Of a stretch of 32,981 nt of DNA, positions 1 through 8,131 are shown in pieces. The number at the start of each line of letters is the position of its first letter. Positions within the stretch are counted from its first letter, which is position 1. Below the pieces are notes generated by a model that made no database searches, was not told where the DNA came from, and saw only the letters and a list, made by a program, of their open reading frames with translations. The position numbers and the translations under genes are program-made. Location of the stretch: contig VHCG01000006.1 of the NCBI GenBank assembly GCA_016871805.1, positions 1 to 32,981 on the forward strand, given 5' to 3'. The DNA is from Verrucomicrobiota bacterium. GTDB lineage: Bacteria > Verrucomicrobiota > Verrucomicrobiia > Limisphaerales > UBA9464.

Positions 1-454
1 GAGTTGTCTGCGCGACCTGCGGGTCCGGGTGGCTGGATGAACTGAACTCGGCCAGGGACTGGCCAATCCTGAATCAGGAAACCGCGCCTGCGATTGCCTC
101 ACCACGGGCGATCTGGGTGGGCTTGTGCCGAGCGGTGACGGCCGTGCCTCAAAACAAGGTTTTGGGGTCCATGCGGTGTCCCCGGTGAGCCAGTGGGACC
201 CTCCAAGCCTGTGGATCTGATGGCATCGAGAGACCTCCAAGCCGTGCAGCGATCGAGTCACAACCTTCACCTCACATTCCTCACGCCTCACTAACTCCAG
301 ACCGACGACCTGACCCCAAGCCCAGACGCCAACGACCGGATAAATGACCTGGCCCTAAAACTTCTCGCTGGCCCTAAATCCTCTCTCTACCACCACTCGA
401 TTCGTCCTACGTCTCCTCGGGGGATTTTTCCGTGGTCAGGGTTCGGGATGCCTT
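1..454. other. Left-edge region with no recognisable gene
   Basis: No open frame here looks like a protein: frames are short, base composition is less GC-biased than in the neighbouring genes, and there is no RNA gene or strong hairpin that I can recognise. A short direct repeat, CTGGCCCTAAA, occurs twice near 348-377. The first 45 bases could be the tail of a gene lying outside the window (frame 1 stops at 43-45), but nothing supports this beyond an open frame. Confidence 0.5.
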
Positions 455-952
455 TCAGGCCACGGTGTGGATGCGCTCGTAGATTTCACCCAGACTGATT
501 TCCTCATGCCACGATGCTGCGACATCGACGCCGTAATGGTTTCGAAGCGAGCGGCAGAAGGATTCCAATTCCATCGAGTCAACGAGGTCGCCCGGTGGGT
601 GAACTGAACGGTAGACGTCCATCACCCTATCCTCAGGACGGAAACAAAGCCGCCTGCGGTCATGGAACCCGAAGGCTTCGATCAATTGATCAAGAAACTC
701 CCGAATCTGCTGTTTCGGAGTTTCCGGGAATCTGCGATGCCAGCGAATGCCAGTGCATGGCCGCTCCCGATAGGTGCGCAATGCACACCTGCTCCGAATC
801 TCCGCCATCAGGCCAGTAGCCAAGGCGCCCGCCGAGAAGACCGACCAGAGAATCCAATTTGGATTGAACCCGAGTTGCCAATAGGCAGTCAGGGCACCTG
901 CGAGAATCAGCCCGCCAACGAACAACCCCTGAAGTATGCGAATCGGTGACAT
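455..952 (-). CDS. Membrane-anchored acyl-carrier-protein-like protein (hypothetical)
   Basis: A 165-residue protein with two hydrophobic segments (about residues 6-26 and 33-50), a basic linker, and a soluble C-terminal domain (about 78-165). The C-terminal domain reads like an acyl carrier protein: four amphipathic helices with the motif D125-S126-M127-E128 at the start of helix II. This is where carrier proteins have Asp-Ser-Leu, the Ser carrying phosphopantetheine. Whether Ser126 is modified is inference. The gene starts 27 bases after the stop of the upstream endonuclease gene on the same strand, so the two are probably co-transcribed. No strong ribosome-binding site precedes the ATG. 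I do not recognise a named family; a DUF1493-like or other ACP-fold domain is the closest match by eye. The substrate and partner are unknown. Confidence 0.6.
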   Translation of the reverse strand: MSPIRILQGLFVGGLILAGALTAYWQLGFNPNWILWSVFSAGALATGLMAEIRSRCALRTYRERPCTGIRWHRRFPETPKQQIREFLDQLIEAFGFHDRRRLCFRPEDRVMDVYRSVHPPGDLVDSMELESFCRSLRNHYGVDVAASWHEEISLGEIYERIHTVA

Positions 953-979
953 CCGTGACGTGCCTTCGGGCTCATCGGC

Positions 980-1777
980 TCAGGTCAGCTGGAGCGTCGC
1001 GAGCAGCGGCAGGTGGTCCGAGCCATTCCCCGACCTCACCTCGGCGGCGAGAGCCTTGACAGGCCCCTGAATCCAAATGAAGTCGATCCGGCGATCGGGA
1101 TGGTTAGTCGGGTAGGTGCCGCCACCGCTGATGCCCGCCAGACGCCACGCGTCCTTGAAGTGGGTGTTCATCTCGACATCGAAGCGACTTCCGGGTTGGT
1201 CATTGAAGTCGCCGGCCAGGATGAATGGCAGCCCCCGATGCGCCTCCATCGCCTTCAGGATCTCAGGGATGCACGCTCGACGGGTGGCGTCGTCGGACCG
1301 GTGGTCCAGATGCGTCGAGCAGAACACGACCGGGTGGCCGTCGACATCGACCACGGCCTGGAGCAGTCCCCGCTGCTCTCCGCCACCCACGGCACGGTAG
1401 AGCAGGTTCGAGGACTTCTGGATTGGAAAGCGGGTCAGGATCGCGTTGCCGTACTCACCGCCCTGCAGTGGGATGTTCCTGCCAAACAACGGGGTCAGGC
1501 CGGTGAGGTACGCAATTTCGTTGAGGAGGTCGCGTCGACCGGTCCGATCGGCGCCCCGGTCCACCTCCTGGAGTGCGACGAGGTCGGCATTCGAGCCCTT
1601 GATGGTCTGGGCGATCCGGATCAGGTCGAGCTGTCCGTCCAAGCCCTCGCCATGATGGATGTTGTAGGTGAGGGCTCGCAGCGTCGGTCCGGGTTTTCGG
1701 TGGCCTCCGGTGGCGCAGCCGGCGATGGTGGCTCCGTTGAGCAGGGCGAGTTGGCGCAGGAATTGGCTTCGATTCAC
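980..1777 (-). CDS. Endonuclease/exonuclease/phosphatase family lipoprotein
   Basis: A 265-residue member of the EEP superfamily, which hydrolyses phosphodiester or phosphomonoester bonds (nucleases, inositol phosphatases, sphingomyelinases). All core motifs are present: TYNI (37-40, metal-side Asn39), LQEVD (69-73, Glu71), STHLDH (His156), GDFND (189-193, Asp190 and Asn192), RIDFIW (Asp232) and the terminal SDHLPL (Asp254, His255). I chose the GTG at 1777 because the next residues make a lipoprotein signal: a short basic start, a hydrophobic core and a lipobox IAG-C21. An in-frame ATG at 1906 would add a Pro/Arg-rich tail with no signal and come close to the divergent gene at 1920. Substrate is unknown; many PVC paralogues are exported. 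Start uncertain, family certain. Confidence 0.85.
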   Translation of the reverse strand: MNRSQFLRQLALLNGATIAGCATGGHRKPGPTLRALTYNIHHGEGLDGQLDLIRIAQTIKGSNADLVALQEVDRGADRTGRRDLLNEIAYLTGLTPLFGRNIPLQGGEYGNAILTRFPIQKSSNLLYRAVGGGEQRGLLQAVVDVDGHPVVFCSTHLDHRSDDATRRACIPEILKAMEAHRGLPFILAGDFNDQPGSRFDVEMNTHFKDAWRLAGISGGGTYPTNHPDRRIDFIWIQGPVKALAAEVRSGNGSDHLPLLATLQLT

Positions 1778-1919
1778 GATGCAGGGAGTTTCCCGAAAGA
1801 CCGGCACGAGGCAAGAGCCGGAAGCCTGGAGGGCGAGATGGAGACCGGGCGGTGCCGACCCAGCCGTCCAACCACGTTGACGGGATGCTGTCGGATGCGG
1901 CCTCATTGAACCGAACGCT

Positions 1920-4900
1920 ATGGAAAGCCTCCTGCATTTCATCACGTCGACGGATCCCAAGGTCCGTGACCAGGCTCTCGACGAACTGTGTCGCAGGGCT
2001 TCCCGTGACGAGCTCCTCGTTGCAGCCGGGGAGCTGGATGCCTTCCGACGAAAGGCTGACAACCTCTACGAACGGGTCCGTGCCCTGTTCTTCCTCTACG
2101 CGATCTACCGGTTCCACCTCCCTGGGAAACTCGAGGAGGCGTCCGGTCCGCTGGTGCCATTCCAGGGGTTCCATCACCTGCTGGGACGTCGCTTCGAGGA
2201 AGCTGTCGACACCTTCCTGCGGATGCAGTCCGACCAGGGGCCCAGCGACGGCCTCTGCTCCGCCCTTGCCGCCGCCTATCACCGCCTTGCCTTCCAGACC
2301 CTGGCCGACCAGGTCCGCCGCAGCGTCCGCACCGTGCGGGGCAACCAGTGGATGTTCCGAATGGGACACCCGGGTGACCAGCCACTGCGGATCCGACGCG
2401 AGCTCCTCGAGCGCGGAGTCGACGGCACCTATCCGATCCTGCGCGAGCAGACCCCGGTCCGCATGGATCTCACCAGTTCGGCATGGTCCGACATCTTCTT
2501 CCTGGGGATGGACTATCCGGAGGGTGCGAAGGTCCTGAACATCTCGGTCGATCTTGGGGTTCATGGACGCGACCCTGTTCCGCGCCCGCCGGTGAGTGCC
2601 TGGCTGCGGGTCCTGGACGAACCGGTCCTGCGTCTGACCTCCGTGGACCTCGGGGCGACGGCCGATCTGACCTCGCTCGGGGACGTCTTCGATTTTGCCC
2701 GGGATTACCTCGGACTCCTGAAGGCGGCGGTGATCGCCTCGGGTATCGTCCCACCAGGAATCGAGGGTTCCGGCCATACGCTCTCCGACCTTCTGGAACA
2801 GGTGGTGGGCCCTGGGTGTGGGCTGGAAATCGTCTCCTGCGTCAACGACATCCCCAAGGGCTCGCGTCTCGCCGTCAGCACCAACCTGCTCGGATCGCTC
2901 ATCAGCGTTTGCATGCGGGCGACGGGGCAGACGACCGGGGAGACCGCCGATGGCGCTGGGGCAGCCACGGAGGGGGGGTTGACCGGGCCGCTTTCGGAGT
3001 CCGATCGTCGCATCGTCCTCGCCCGTGCGCTCCTCGGCGAGTGGCTTGGGGGATCCGGCGGCGGCTGGCAGGACTCCGGGGGCGTCTGGCCGGGCATCAA
3101 GCTCATCACGGGCGTGGCGGCTTCCGAATCCGATCCGGAATCCGGCATCTCCCGGGGACGGCTGATGCCGACCCACCATGTGTTTTCCCGCGAAGAGATC
3201 CCCGAGTCGGCACGTCGGGCTCTCATGGACTCGCTGGTGGTCGTCCATGGCGGGATGGCCCAGAACGTGGGTCCCATCCTCGAGATGGTGACCGAGAAGT
3301 ATCTCCTCCGCAGCGCCTCCGAGTGGGTGGGGCGTCAGGAGGCGCTGGGTGTCCTGGACGACGTCATCGCCGCGCTGCGTCGGGGAGACATCCGGGCTTT
3401 GGGGGCTGCGACGACCCGCAATTTCCGGAAGCCGTTGCAGACGATCATCCCGTGGGCTTCGAATGCCTTCACCGAGACCCTGATCGCCCGGTGTGAGCAG
3501 GAGTTCGGGTCCGACTTCTGGGGGTTCTGGATGCTGGGTGGCATGTCGGGCGGTGGCATGGGGTTCATCTTCGCCCCGGCCCGCAAGGCCGAGGCCCAGG
3601 GGCGTCTCCGGGAGATCATGCTCACCACCAAGCGGGAGCTGCAGCATGCGCTGCCCTTCGCGATGGATCCCGTGGTGTTCGACTACGCCATCAATGAAAA
3701 CGGGACCTTTGCCGACCTGCTCGGAGGTTCCGAGGCCCTGATGCCCCCCGGATACTACGCGCTCACCGTTCCAGCCTTGCTGAGGGCGGATCGACGCGAT
3801 CTCCCGCCGGTGCGCCGGTCGGAACTCGACAAGCTCGGTGCCGCGTCCCGGACGCGTCCGGAGCTTCGGGGCATGGTGCAGACGTTGTTCGATGTGCTGC
3901 TGCCCAAGGGGCGGGACGAGCAGGCCGGCGCCACCCCGCTCCAGGCGCGGCTGGAGGAACACGGATTCGACCGGGCCCAGCATGAGCGCATCCGGGCCGA
4001 ACTCCGCGAGGGCCGGATCGGACTGGCCCAGAACCGGCTCCGATCGGACACCCGGATCGAGGATGTCGAACCGGGCGATGTCGCCGACCCGCTCGGGTCC
4101 GGTGCGGCAGGAGGGGCCCGTCGACAGGGCGAGGCCCTGCTGCGGTCGGGTGCCGTCGCGGTCGTGACCCTCGCCGCTGGTGCGGGGTCGCGATGGACTG
4201 GGGGCGCCGGGACCTGCAAGGCGCTGCACCCCTATGCCAAACTGGGAGGACATCACCGGACCTTCCTCGAGACCCATCTTGCGAAGTCGCGCCGGATCTC
4301 CCTCCAGTCCGGCCGTTCGATTCCCCACGTCTTCACGACCAGCTACGCCACCCACGAGCCCACGACCCGATTTCTCGGGCGCGTGGGGAACTACGGCTAC
4401 GAAGGCCCCGTCCTCCTTTCGCCCGGACGCAGTGTCGGCCTCCGGATGATCCCGACCGAGCGGGATCTCCGGTTCCAGTGGGAGGAGATGCCGCAGCAGG
4501 TGCTCGACATCCAGCAGCAGAAGGTTCGGGACAGTCTCCGGGCCGCGCTCATCGGCTGGGCCCGTGGTGCGGGTGAAGGGGGCGACTACACCGACAACCT
4601 CCCGATGCAGTGTCTGCATCCGGTAGGCCACTTCTTCGAGATCCCGAATCTCCTTCGGAACGGTGTCCTGGGACGGCTCCTACGGGAGCATCCGGATCTG
4701 CAGCATCTGATGCTCCACAACATTGACACCCTGGGTGCGGATGTGGATCCGTCGATGCTCGGACACCATCACTCGAGCGATGCGTGTCTCACGTTCGAGG
4801 TGATCACGCGGCGGCTGGAGGATCGGGGCGGTGGCCTCGCCCGTGTGAACGGACGTCCCCGCCTGGTCGAGGGCCTCGCGATGCCCCGCGAGGAGGACGA

Positions 4901-5291
4901 GTTCCGGCTCAGCTACTACAACTCGATGACGACGTGGATCCACATCGATCCGTTCCTTGGGGCGATGGGTCTCGGGCGTCGCGATCTCATTGAGCCCGAG
5001 TCCGGCGGCGAGAAGATCCTGGCGGCAATCCGGGACCTTGCCGCGCGAGTGCCGACCTACATCACGCTGAAGGACGTGAAGAAGCGGTGGGGCCATGGCC
5101 AGGAGGACGTCTTCCCGGTGGTGCAGTTCGAGAAGCTCTGGGGGGATCTGACCGCGGTTCCGGAACTGGACTCCCGTTTCGTGGTCGTGCCCCGCAGCCG
5201 AGGTCAGCAGCTCAAGGATCAGGCCCAGCTCGACGGATGGCTCCGCGATGGGTCGGCAGCCCATGTCGAGTCGCTCTGCGCGTGGTCCTGA
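1920..5291 (+). CDS. Fusion of fucokinase-like GHMP sugar kinase and UDP-sugar pyrophosphorylase (UDPGP family)
   Basis: An 1123-residue cytosolic protein with no signal peptide. Residues 1-170 are helical and unrecognised. Residues about 178-600 resemble the GHMP kinase half of L-fucokinase: PVRMDLTSSAWSD (179-191) matches the sugar-binding 'PVRxDxxGGxSDT' region, IPKGSRLAVSTNLLGS (311-326) the phosphate loop, GGGWQDSGGVWPGIK (380-394) the fucokinase 'GGGWQDQ..G..PGIK' signature, and MLGGMSGGGMGFIFAP (538-553) the third GHMP motif. Residues about 745-1090 match the UDPGP nucleotidyltransferase family: LAAGAGSRW...CKALHP (751-771), HNIDTLGADVD (933-943), a GGG-LARVNG-LVE-LAMP stretch (970-989) and YYNSMTTWIHID (999-1010). 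The likely role is phosphorylation of a free sugar at C1 and its activation to an NDP-sugar. The sugar and nucleotide cannot be read from the sequence. In known FKP/FKGP enzymes the pyrophosphorylase is N-terminal; here it is C-terminal. The gene starts 142 bases from a divergent neighbour. Confidence 0.8.
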   Translation: MESLLHFITSTDPKVRDQALDELCRRASRDELLVAAGELDAFRRKADNLYERVRALFFLYAIYRFHLPGKLEEASGPLVPFQGFHHLLGRRFEEAVDTFLRMQSDQGPSDGLCSALAAAYHRLAFQTLADQVRRSVRTVRGNQWMFRMGHPGDQPLRIRRELLERGVDGTYPILREQTPVRMDLTSSAWSDIFFLGMDYPEGAKVLNISVDLGVHGRDPVPRPPVSAWLRVLDEPVLRLTSVDLGATADLTSLGDVFDFARDYLGLLKAAVIASGIVPPGIEGSGHTLSDLLEQVVGPGCGLEIVSCVNDIPKGSRLAVSTNLLGSLISVCMRATGQTTGETADGAGAATEGGLTGPLSESDRRIVLARALLGEWLGGSGGGWQDSGGVWPGIKLITGVAASESDPESGISRGRLMPTHHVFSREEIPESARRALMDSLVVVHGGMAQNVGPILEMVTEKYLLRSASEWVGRQEALGVLDDVIAALRRGDIRALGAATTRNFRKPLQTIIPWASNAFTETLIARCEQEFGSDFWGFWMLGGMSGGGMGFIFAPARKAEAQGRLREIMLTTKRELQHALPFAMDPVVFDYAINENGTFADLLGGSEALMPPGYYALTVPALLRADRRDLPPVRRSELDKLGAASRTRPELRGMVQTLFDVLLPKGRDEQAGATPLQARLEEHGFDRAQHERIRAELREGRIGLAQNRLRSDTRIEDVEPGDVADPLGSGAAGGARRQGEALLRSGAVAVVTLAAGAGSRWTGGAGTCKALHPYAKLGGHHRTFLETHLAKSRRISLQSGRSIPHVFTTSYATHEPTTRFLGRVGNYGYEGPVLLSPGRSVGLRMIPTERDLRFQWEEMPQQVLDIQQQKVRDSLRAALIGWARGAGEGGDYTDNLPMQCLHPVGHFFEIPNLLRNGVLGRLLREHPDLQHLMLHNIDTLGADVDPSMLGHHHSSDACLTFEVITRRLEDRGGGLARVNGRPRLVEGLAMPREEDEFRLSYYNSMTTWIHIDPFLGAMGLGRRDLIEPESGGEKILAAIRDLAARVPTYITLKDVKKRWGHGQEDVFPVVQFEKLWGDLTAVPELDSRFVVVPRSRGQQLKDQAQLDGWLRDGSAAHVESLCAWS

Positions 5292-5319
5292 AACCTAGAC
5301 GTTCAACGTCGTCGAATGT

Positions 5320-6234
5320 ATGAGGGTGTTGCCGGTCATTGCGTTCCTGATCGTGGCGTCCGGTCTGGCCAGGAGTGGCGAGAGTGCCCCCACCTCCCCA
5401 GGTCCAATACCGATCGAGACGCGACAGGCTCATGCGGTCTTCCGGATCACACCTCGGCTCTACTCGGGTGCCCTGCCCGGAGGGGACGCCGCCTTCGCGG
5501 AATTGGCGAGCCTGGGCATCCGGACCCTGGTCAGCGTCGATGGGGCCCGTCCCGACGTGGTCGCGGCCCATCGCCATGGACTCCGATACGTCCACGTTCC
5601 AATCGGCTACGATGGCATCCCAGCCCAGCGGACGGCCCAGCTGGTGAAGGCCCTCTTGGAATTGCCAACCCCGCTCTACGTCCACTGTCACCACGGACAG
5701 CATCGAGGGCCTGCTGCCGTTGCGGTGATGGCCATGGCCCGCGAAGGCTGGTCCCCGGATCAGGCGGTGGACTGGATGCGCCAGGCGGGTACGTCCACGA
5801 ACTACCCGGGACTCTATGGTGTCGTCCGACAGTTCCGCTGCCCGGATCCCCAGCCGATCGAGGCAGCCGGGGAGTTGCCCGAGACGGCGGCGGTCCCGGC
5901 TCGGGTGACGGCCATGGTCGACATCGATGCCCACTGGGGTCGGCTCAAGGTGTGGCAATGGCGGTCGTGGAAGCCGGTGCCGGGCGATGCTGCGCCCACG
6001 CTCCATCAGGAGGCCCTGCACCTATGGGAATCCTTGCGTGAACTCGGACGACAGGAGGCGACCCAGCGTCTGTCCGAGGGCTACCTACGGTGTCATACGT
6101 TGTCCGAGGAACGAGCCAAGGCATTGCTCGACGAGACCGCGAAGCCGGAGCCGCTATCGGTTCAGCGTCTGGATGGACTGGTCCGTAGACTGGGCGAGAG
6201 CTGCACTGCGTGTCATCGCGTGCATCGCGATTAA
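5320..6234 (+). CDS. Exported dual-specificity-type phosphatase with C-terminal cytochrome c'-like haem motif
   Basis: A 304-residue protein with a Sec signal peptide (about 1-19). Residues 38-175 form a Cys-dependent phosphatase domain of the dual-specificity/tyrosine phosphatase type, with the complete P-loop H122-C123-x5-R129 preceded by a hydrophobic strand. The opening FRITPRLYSGALP is typical of bacterial DSP-like proteins. Residues about 195-304 are helical and end in C295-T-A-C298-H299, a c-type haem attachment motif a few residues from the C-terminus. That is the position it has in cytochrome c'. The protein is therefore predicted to be periplasmic with one covalent haem. Its target is unknown. 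It starts 28 bases after the kinase/pyrophosphorylase stop, so co-transcription is likely. Phosphatase call is firm; the haem role is inference from the motif. Confidence 0.75.
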   Translation: MRVLPVIAFLIVASGLARSGESAPTSPGPIPIETRQAHAVFRITPRLYSGALPGGDAAFAELASLGIRTLVSVDGARPDVVAAHRHGLRYVHVPIGYDGIPAQRTAQLVKALLELPTPLYVHCHHGQHRGPAAVAVMAMAREGWSPDQAVDWMRQAGTSTNYPGLYGVVRQFRCPDPQPIEAAGELPETAAVPARVTAMVDIDAHWGRLKVWQWRSWKPVPGDAAPTLHQEALHLWESLRELGRQEATQRLSEGYLRCHTLSEERAKALLDETAKPEPLSVQRLDGLVRRLGESCTACHRVHRD

Positions 6235-6341
6235 GCCAGTACCCGGCTTTTGACCTTCCCGGCAAGGGATCGGCTCCTAGCATCCGGCGCGTGACGCCCC
6301 GGAAGGATTCCTCGACAACCCCATGGTGCTGGAGGTGTGCG

Positions 6342-8093
6342 ATGCGTCGGGTCGCTGTAGCTCTGTTCGCCGTCTCGACCAGTGTTGTCGCGCTCCTCGC
6401 CTCGGACCGTGTGGATCGATCCCTTCCGGATCAGTGGCGCCGGGAACGTCGAATCATCGACCTTCACCAGCACGTTGAGGGCACCGAGGAACGTCTGCGG
6501 CGATGGCTGCGCATCATGGACCGGGTCGGGGTCGGAATCGGCGTCAACCTCAGCGGCGGCATGGTCACGGCCAAGCGTGGCGAGACCTCCGCTTTCGAGC
6601 GGATCCAAGCCATCACCGAACGCATTGCTCCCGGCCGCGCGGCGCTGCACTTCAACCTCGACTACGCCGGCTGGGACGAGCCGGACTTTGGTGCACGGGC
6701 CGTCCAGCAGGTCGAACGCGCCCACGCCTTGGGGGCCTCGGGACTGAAGGAGTTCAAGCGCCTCGGCCTTTTCCTGAGGGATGGCTCGGGACGCCTGATC
6801 CGGATCGACGATCCGAAGCTCGATGGCGTCTGGCGTCGCTGCGGTGAGCTGGGGCTGCCGGTGAGCATCCACGTCGCCGACCCGCTTGCCTTCTGGCTGC
6901 CCTATACCCAGCAGAACGAGCGCTGGAAGGAGCTGAAGGACCACAGAAACTGGTGGTTTGGGGATCCCGACCAGTTTCCCTCCCGGACCGAACTCCTCGG
7001 GGCGCTCGAACGGGTCATCATCCGACACCCGGGCACGACCTTCGTCTGTGTCCACTTCGCCAACAACGCGGAGGACCTCGACTGGGTTGATCGCCAGCTC
7101 GATGCCCACCCCAACATGTTCGCCGATCTCGCGGCGCGGATCCCCGAGCTTGGACGTCATGACCCCGCCCGGACCCGGGCGCTGTTCACCAAGCACCAGG
7201 ACCGCATCCTGTTTGCTACCGACTTCCAGGTGTATGACCGGCTCATCCTGGGATCCTCCGGGGATGGGGAACGGCCGACCGATGACGAGGCGGTTGCGTT
7301 CTTCGAGAAGGAGTGGCGCTGGCTGGAGACCCGCGACCGCGATTGGCCGCACATGACACCCATCCAGGGGGATTGGACGATCAGTTCGATCGGGTTGCCG
7401 CCGTCGGTCCTGAGGAAGGTCTACTTCGACAACGCCCGACGTCTCCTTGTGAGGTCTCTTCCATTCACCACTCTCCGTGCGAAGCGGATCACCCGTGATT
7501 TCCGACCGGATGGACGCCTAAGCGAGCGGGAGTGGGCTTTGGCGGAACCCTTTCCGCTCGAGCAGGAATCGCTTGATGGGCGGGTGCGGGCGGAACTCAG
7601 CACGACCTGTCGGGCACTGTGGTCCGACCGCTTTCTGTACCTGTCCTACGAATGCCCCTTCACGGTCCTGACCGGTTTCGGCAAGGCCCGTCTGGGGGAA
7701 CGATTGGACAAGGGGGCCTCGCTCTGGGACCGCGACGTGGTGGAATTCTTCTGTGCACCGGATCCCACGAGGCTGACCGAGTACACGGAGTACGAGTGGG
7801 CTCCGAACAACGAGGCGTTGGACCTCCGGATCCGCCGCCCGGACTTCGACTTCCCCTGGAACAGCGGTATGGAGTGGCGGGTCCGGGTCGACCCACGCAG
7901 AAAGGTCTGGCGGTGCGAGGTGCGGATCCCGCTCGAGGCCCTCAGCGCGACCCGACCGGTTGTGGGGACCCGGTGGCGGGCCAACCTCTATCGCATCGAT
8001 CGAGCGAATCGCGCGTTCCTGGCTTCCAACCCGCTGGTCACGGGCAGCTTCCACACGCCCGAACGGTTCGGGTGGCTGGAGTTCACCCGGTAG
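6342..8093 (+). CDS. Exported amidohydrolase (metal-dependent hydrolase) fused to a CBM9-like domain
   Basis: A 583-residue protein. The ATG at 6342 is chosen over an in-frame ATG at 6210: it has a good GGAGG six bases upstream, gives a clean signal peptide (about 1-21) and avoids overlapping the preceding gene. Residues 36-370 are an Amidohydrolase_2-type TIM barrel: IIDLHQHVEG supplies the H42-x-H44 metal pair, His177 and His238 are further candidate ligands, and FATDFQ (Asp294) is the catalytic Asp position. Residues about 376-583 resemble the CBM9-like fold found C-terminally in many PVC and Bacteroidetes exported enzymes: DRDVVEFF, a W-x-V-x-IPL strand and a closing WRANLYRID ... SFHTPERFGWLEF. 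The barrel probably hydrolyses or decarboxylates a small substrate, with the C-terminal domain anchoring or binding glycan. Substrate unknown. Confidence 0.8.
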   Translation: MRRVAVALFAVSTSVVALLASDRVDRSLPDQWRRERRIIDLHQHVEGTEERLRRWLRIMDRVGVGIGVNLSGGMVTAKRGETSAFERIQAITERIAPGRAALHFNLDYAGWDEPDFGARAVQQVERAHALGASGLKEFKRLGLFLRDGSGRLIRIDDPKLDGVWRRCGELGLPVSIHVADPLAFWLPYTQQNERWKELKDHRNWWFGDPDQFPSRTELLGALERVIIRHPGTTFVCVHFANNAEDLDWVDRQLDAHPNMFADLAARIPELGRHDPARTRALFTKHQDRILFATDFQVYDRLILGSSGDGERPTDDEAVAFFEKEWRWLETRDRDWPHMTPIQGDWTISSIGLPPSVLRKVYFDNARRLLVRSLPFTTLRAKRITRDFRPDGRLSEREWALAEPFPLEQESLDGRVRAELSTTCRALWSDRFLYLSYECPFTVLTGFGKARLGERLDKGASLWDRDVVEFFCAPDPTRLTEYTEYEWAPNNEALDLRIRRPDFDFPWNSGMEWRVRVDPRRKVWRCEVRIPLEALSATRPVVGTRWRANLYRIDRANRAFLASNPLVTGSFHTPERFGWLEFTR

Positions 8094-8131
8094 GGACCCG
8101 GTGCGATGGGTATGCCGGTGGCTGGCCCCTT

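Noticed and set aside
1778-1906. Longer start (ATG 1906) for the EEP lipoprotein
   Set aside because: The lipobox at residues 18-21 from the GTG at 1777 fits a true N-terminus; the extension would mask the signal and nearly reach the divergent gene.
1455-4631. A 1058-codon open frame on the minus strand opposite the kinase/pyrophosphorylase gene
   Set aside because: It is a product of high GC content: its translation has no recognisable domain and extreme Pro/Gly/Arg content, while the plus-strand frame carries conserved motifs across its whole length.
6210-6341. Earlier start for the amidohydrolase at 6210
   Set aside because: It overlaps the preceding gene and precedes a clean signal peptide that has its own GGAGG ribosome-binding site.
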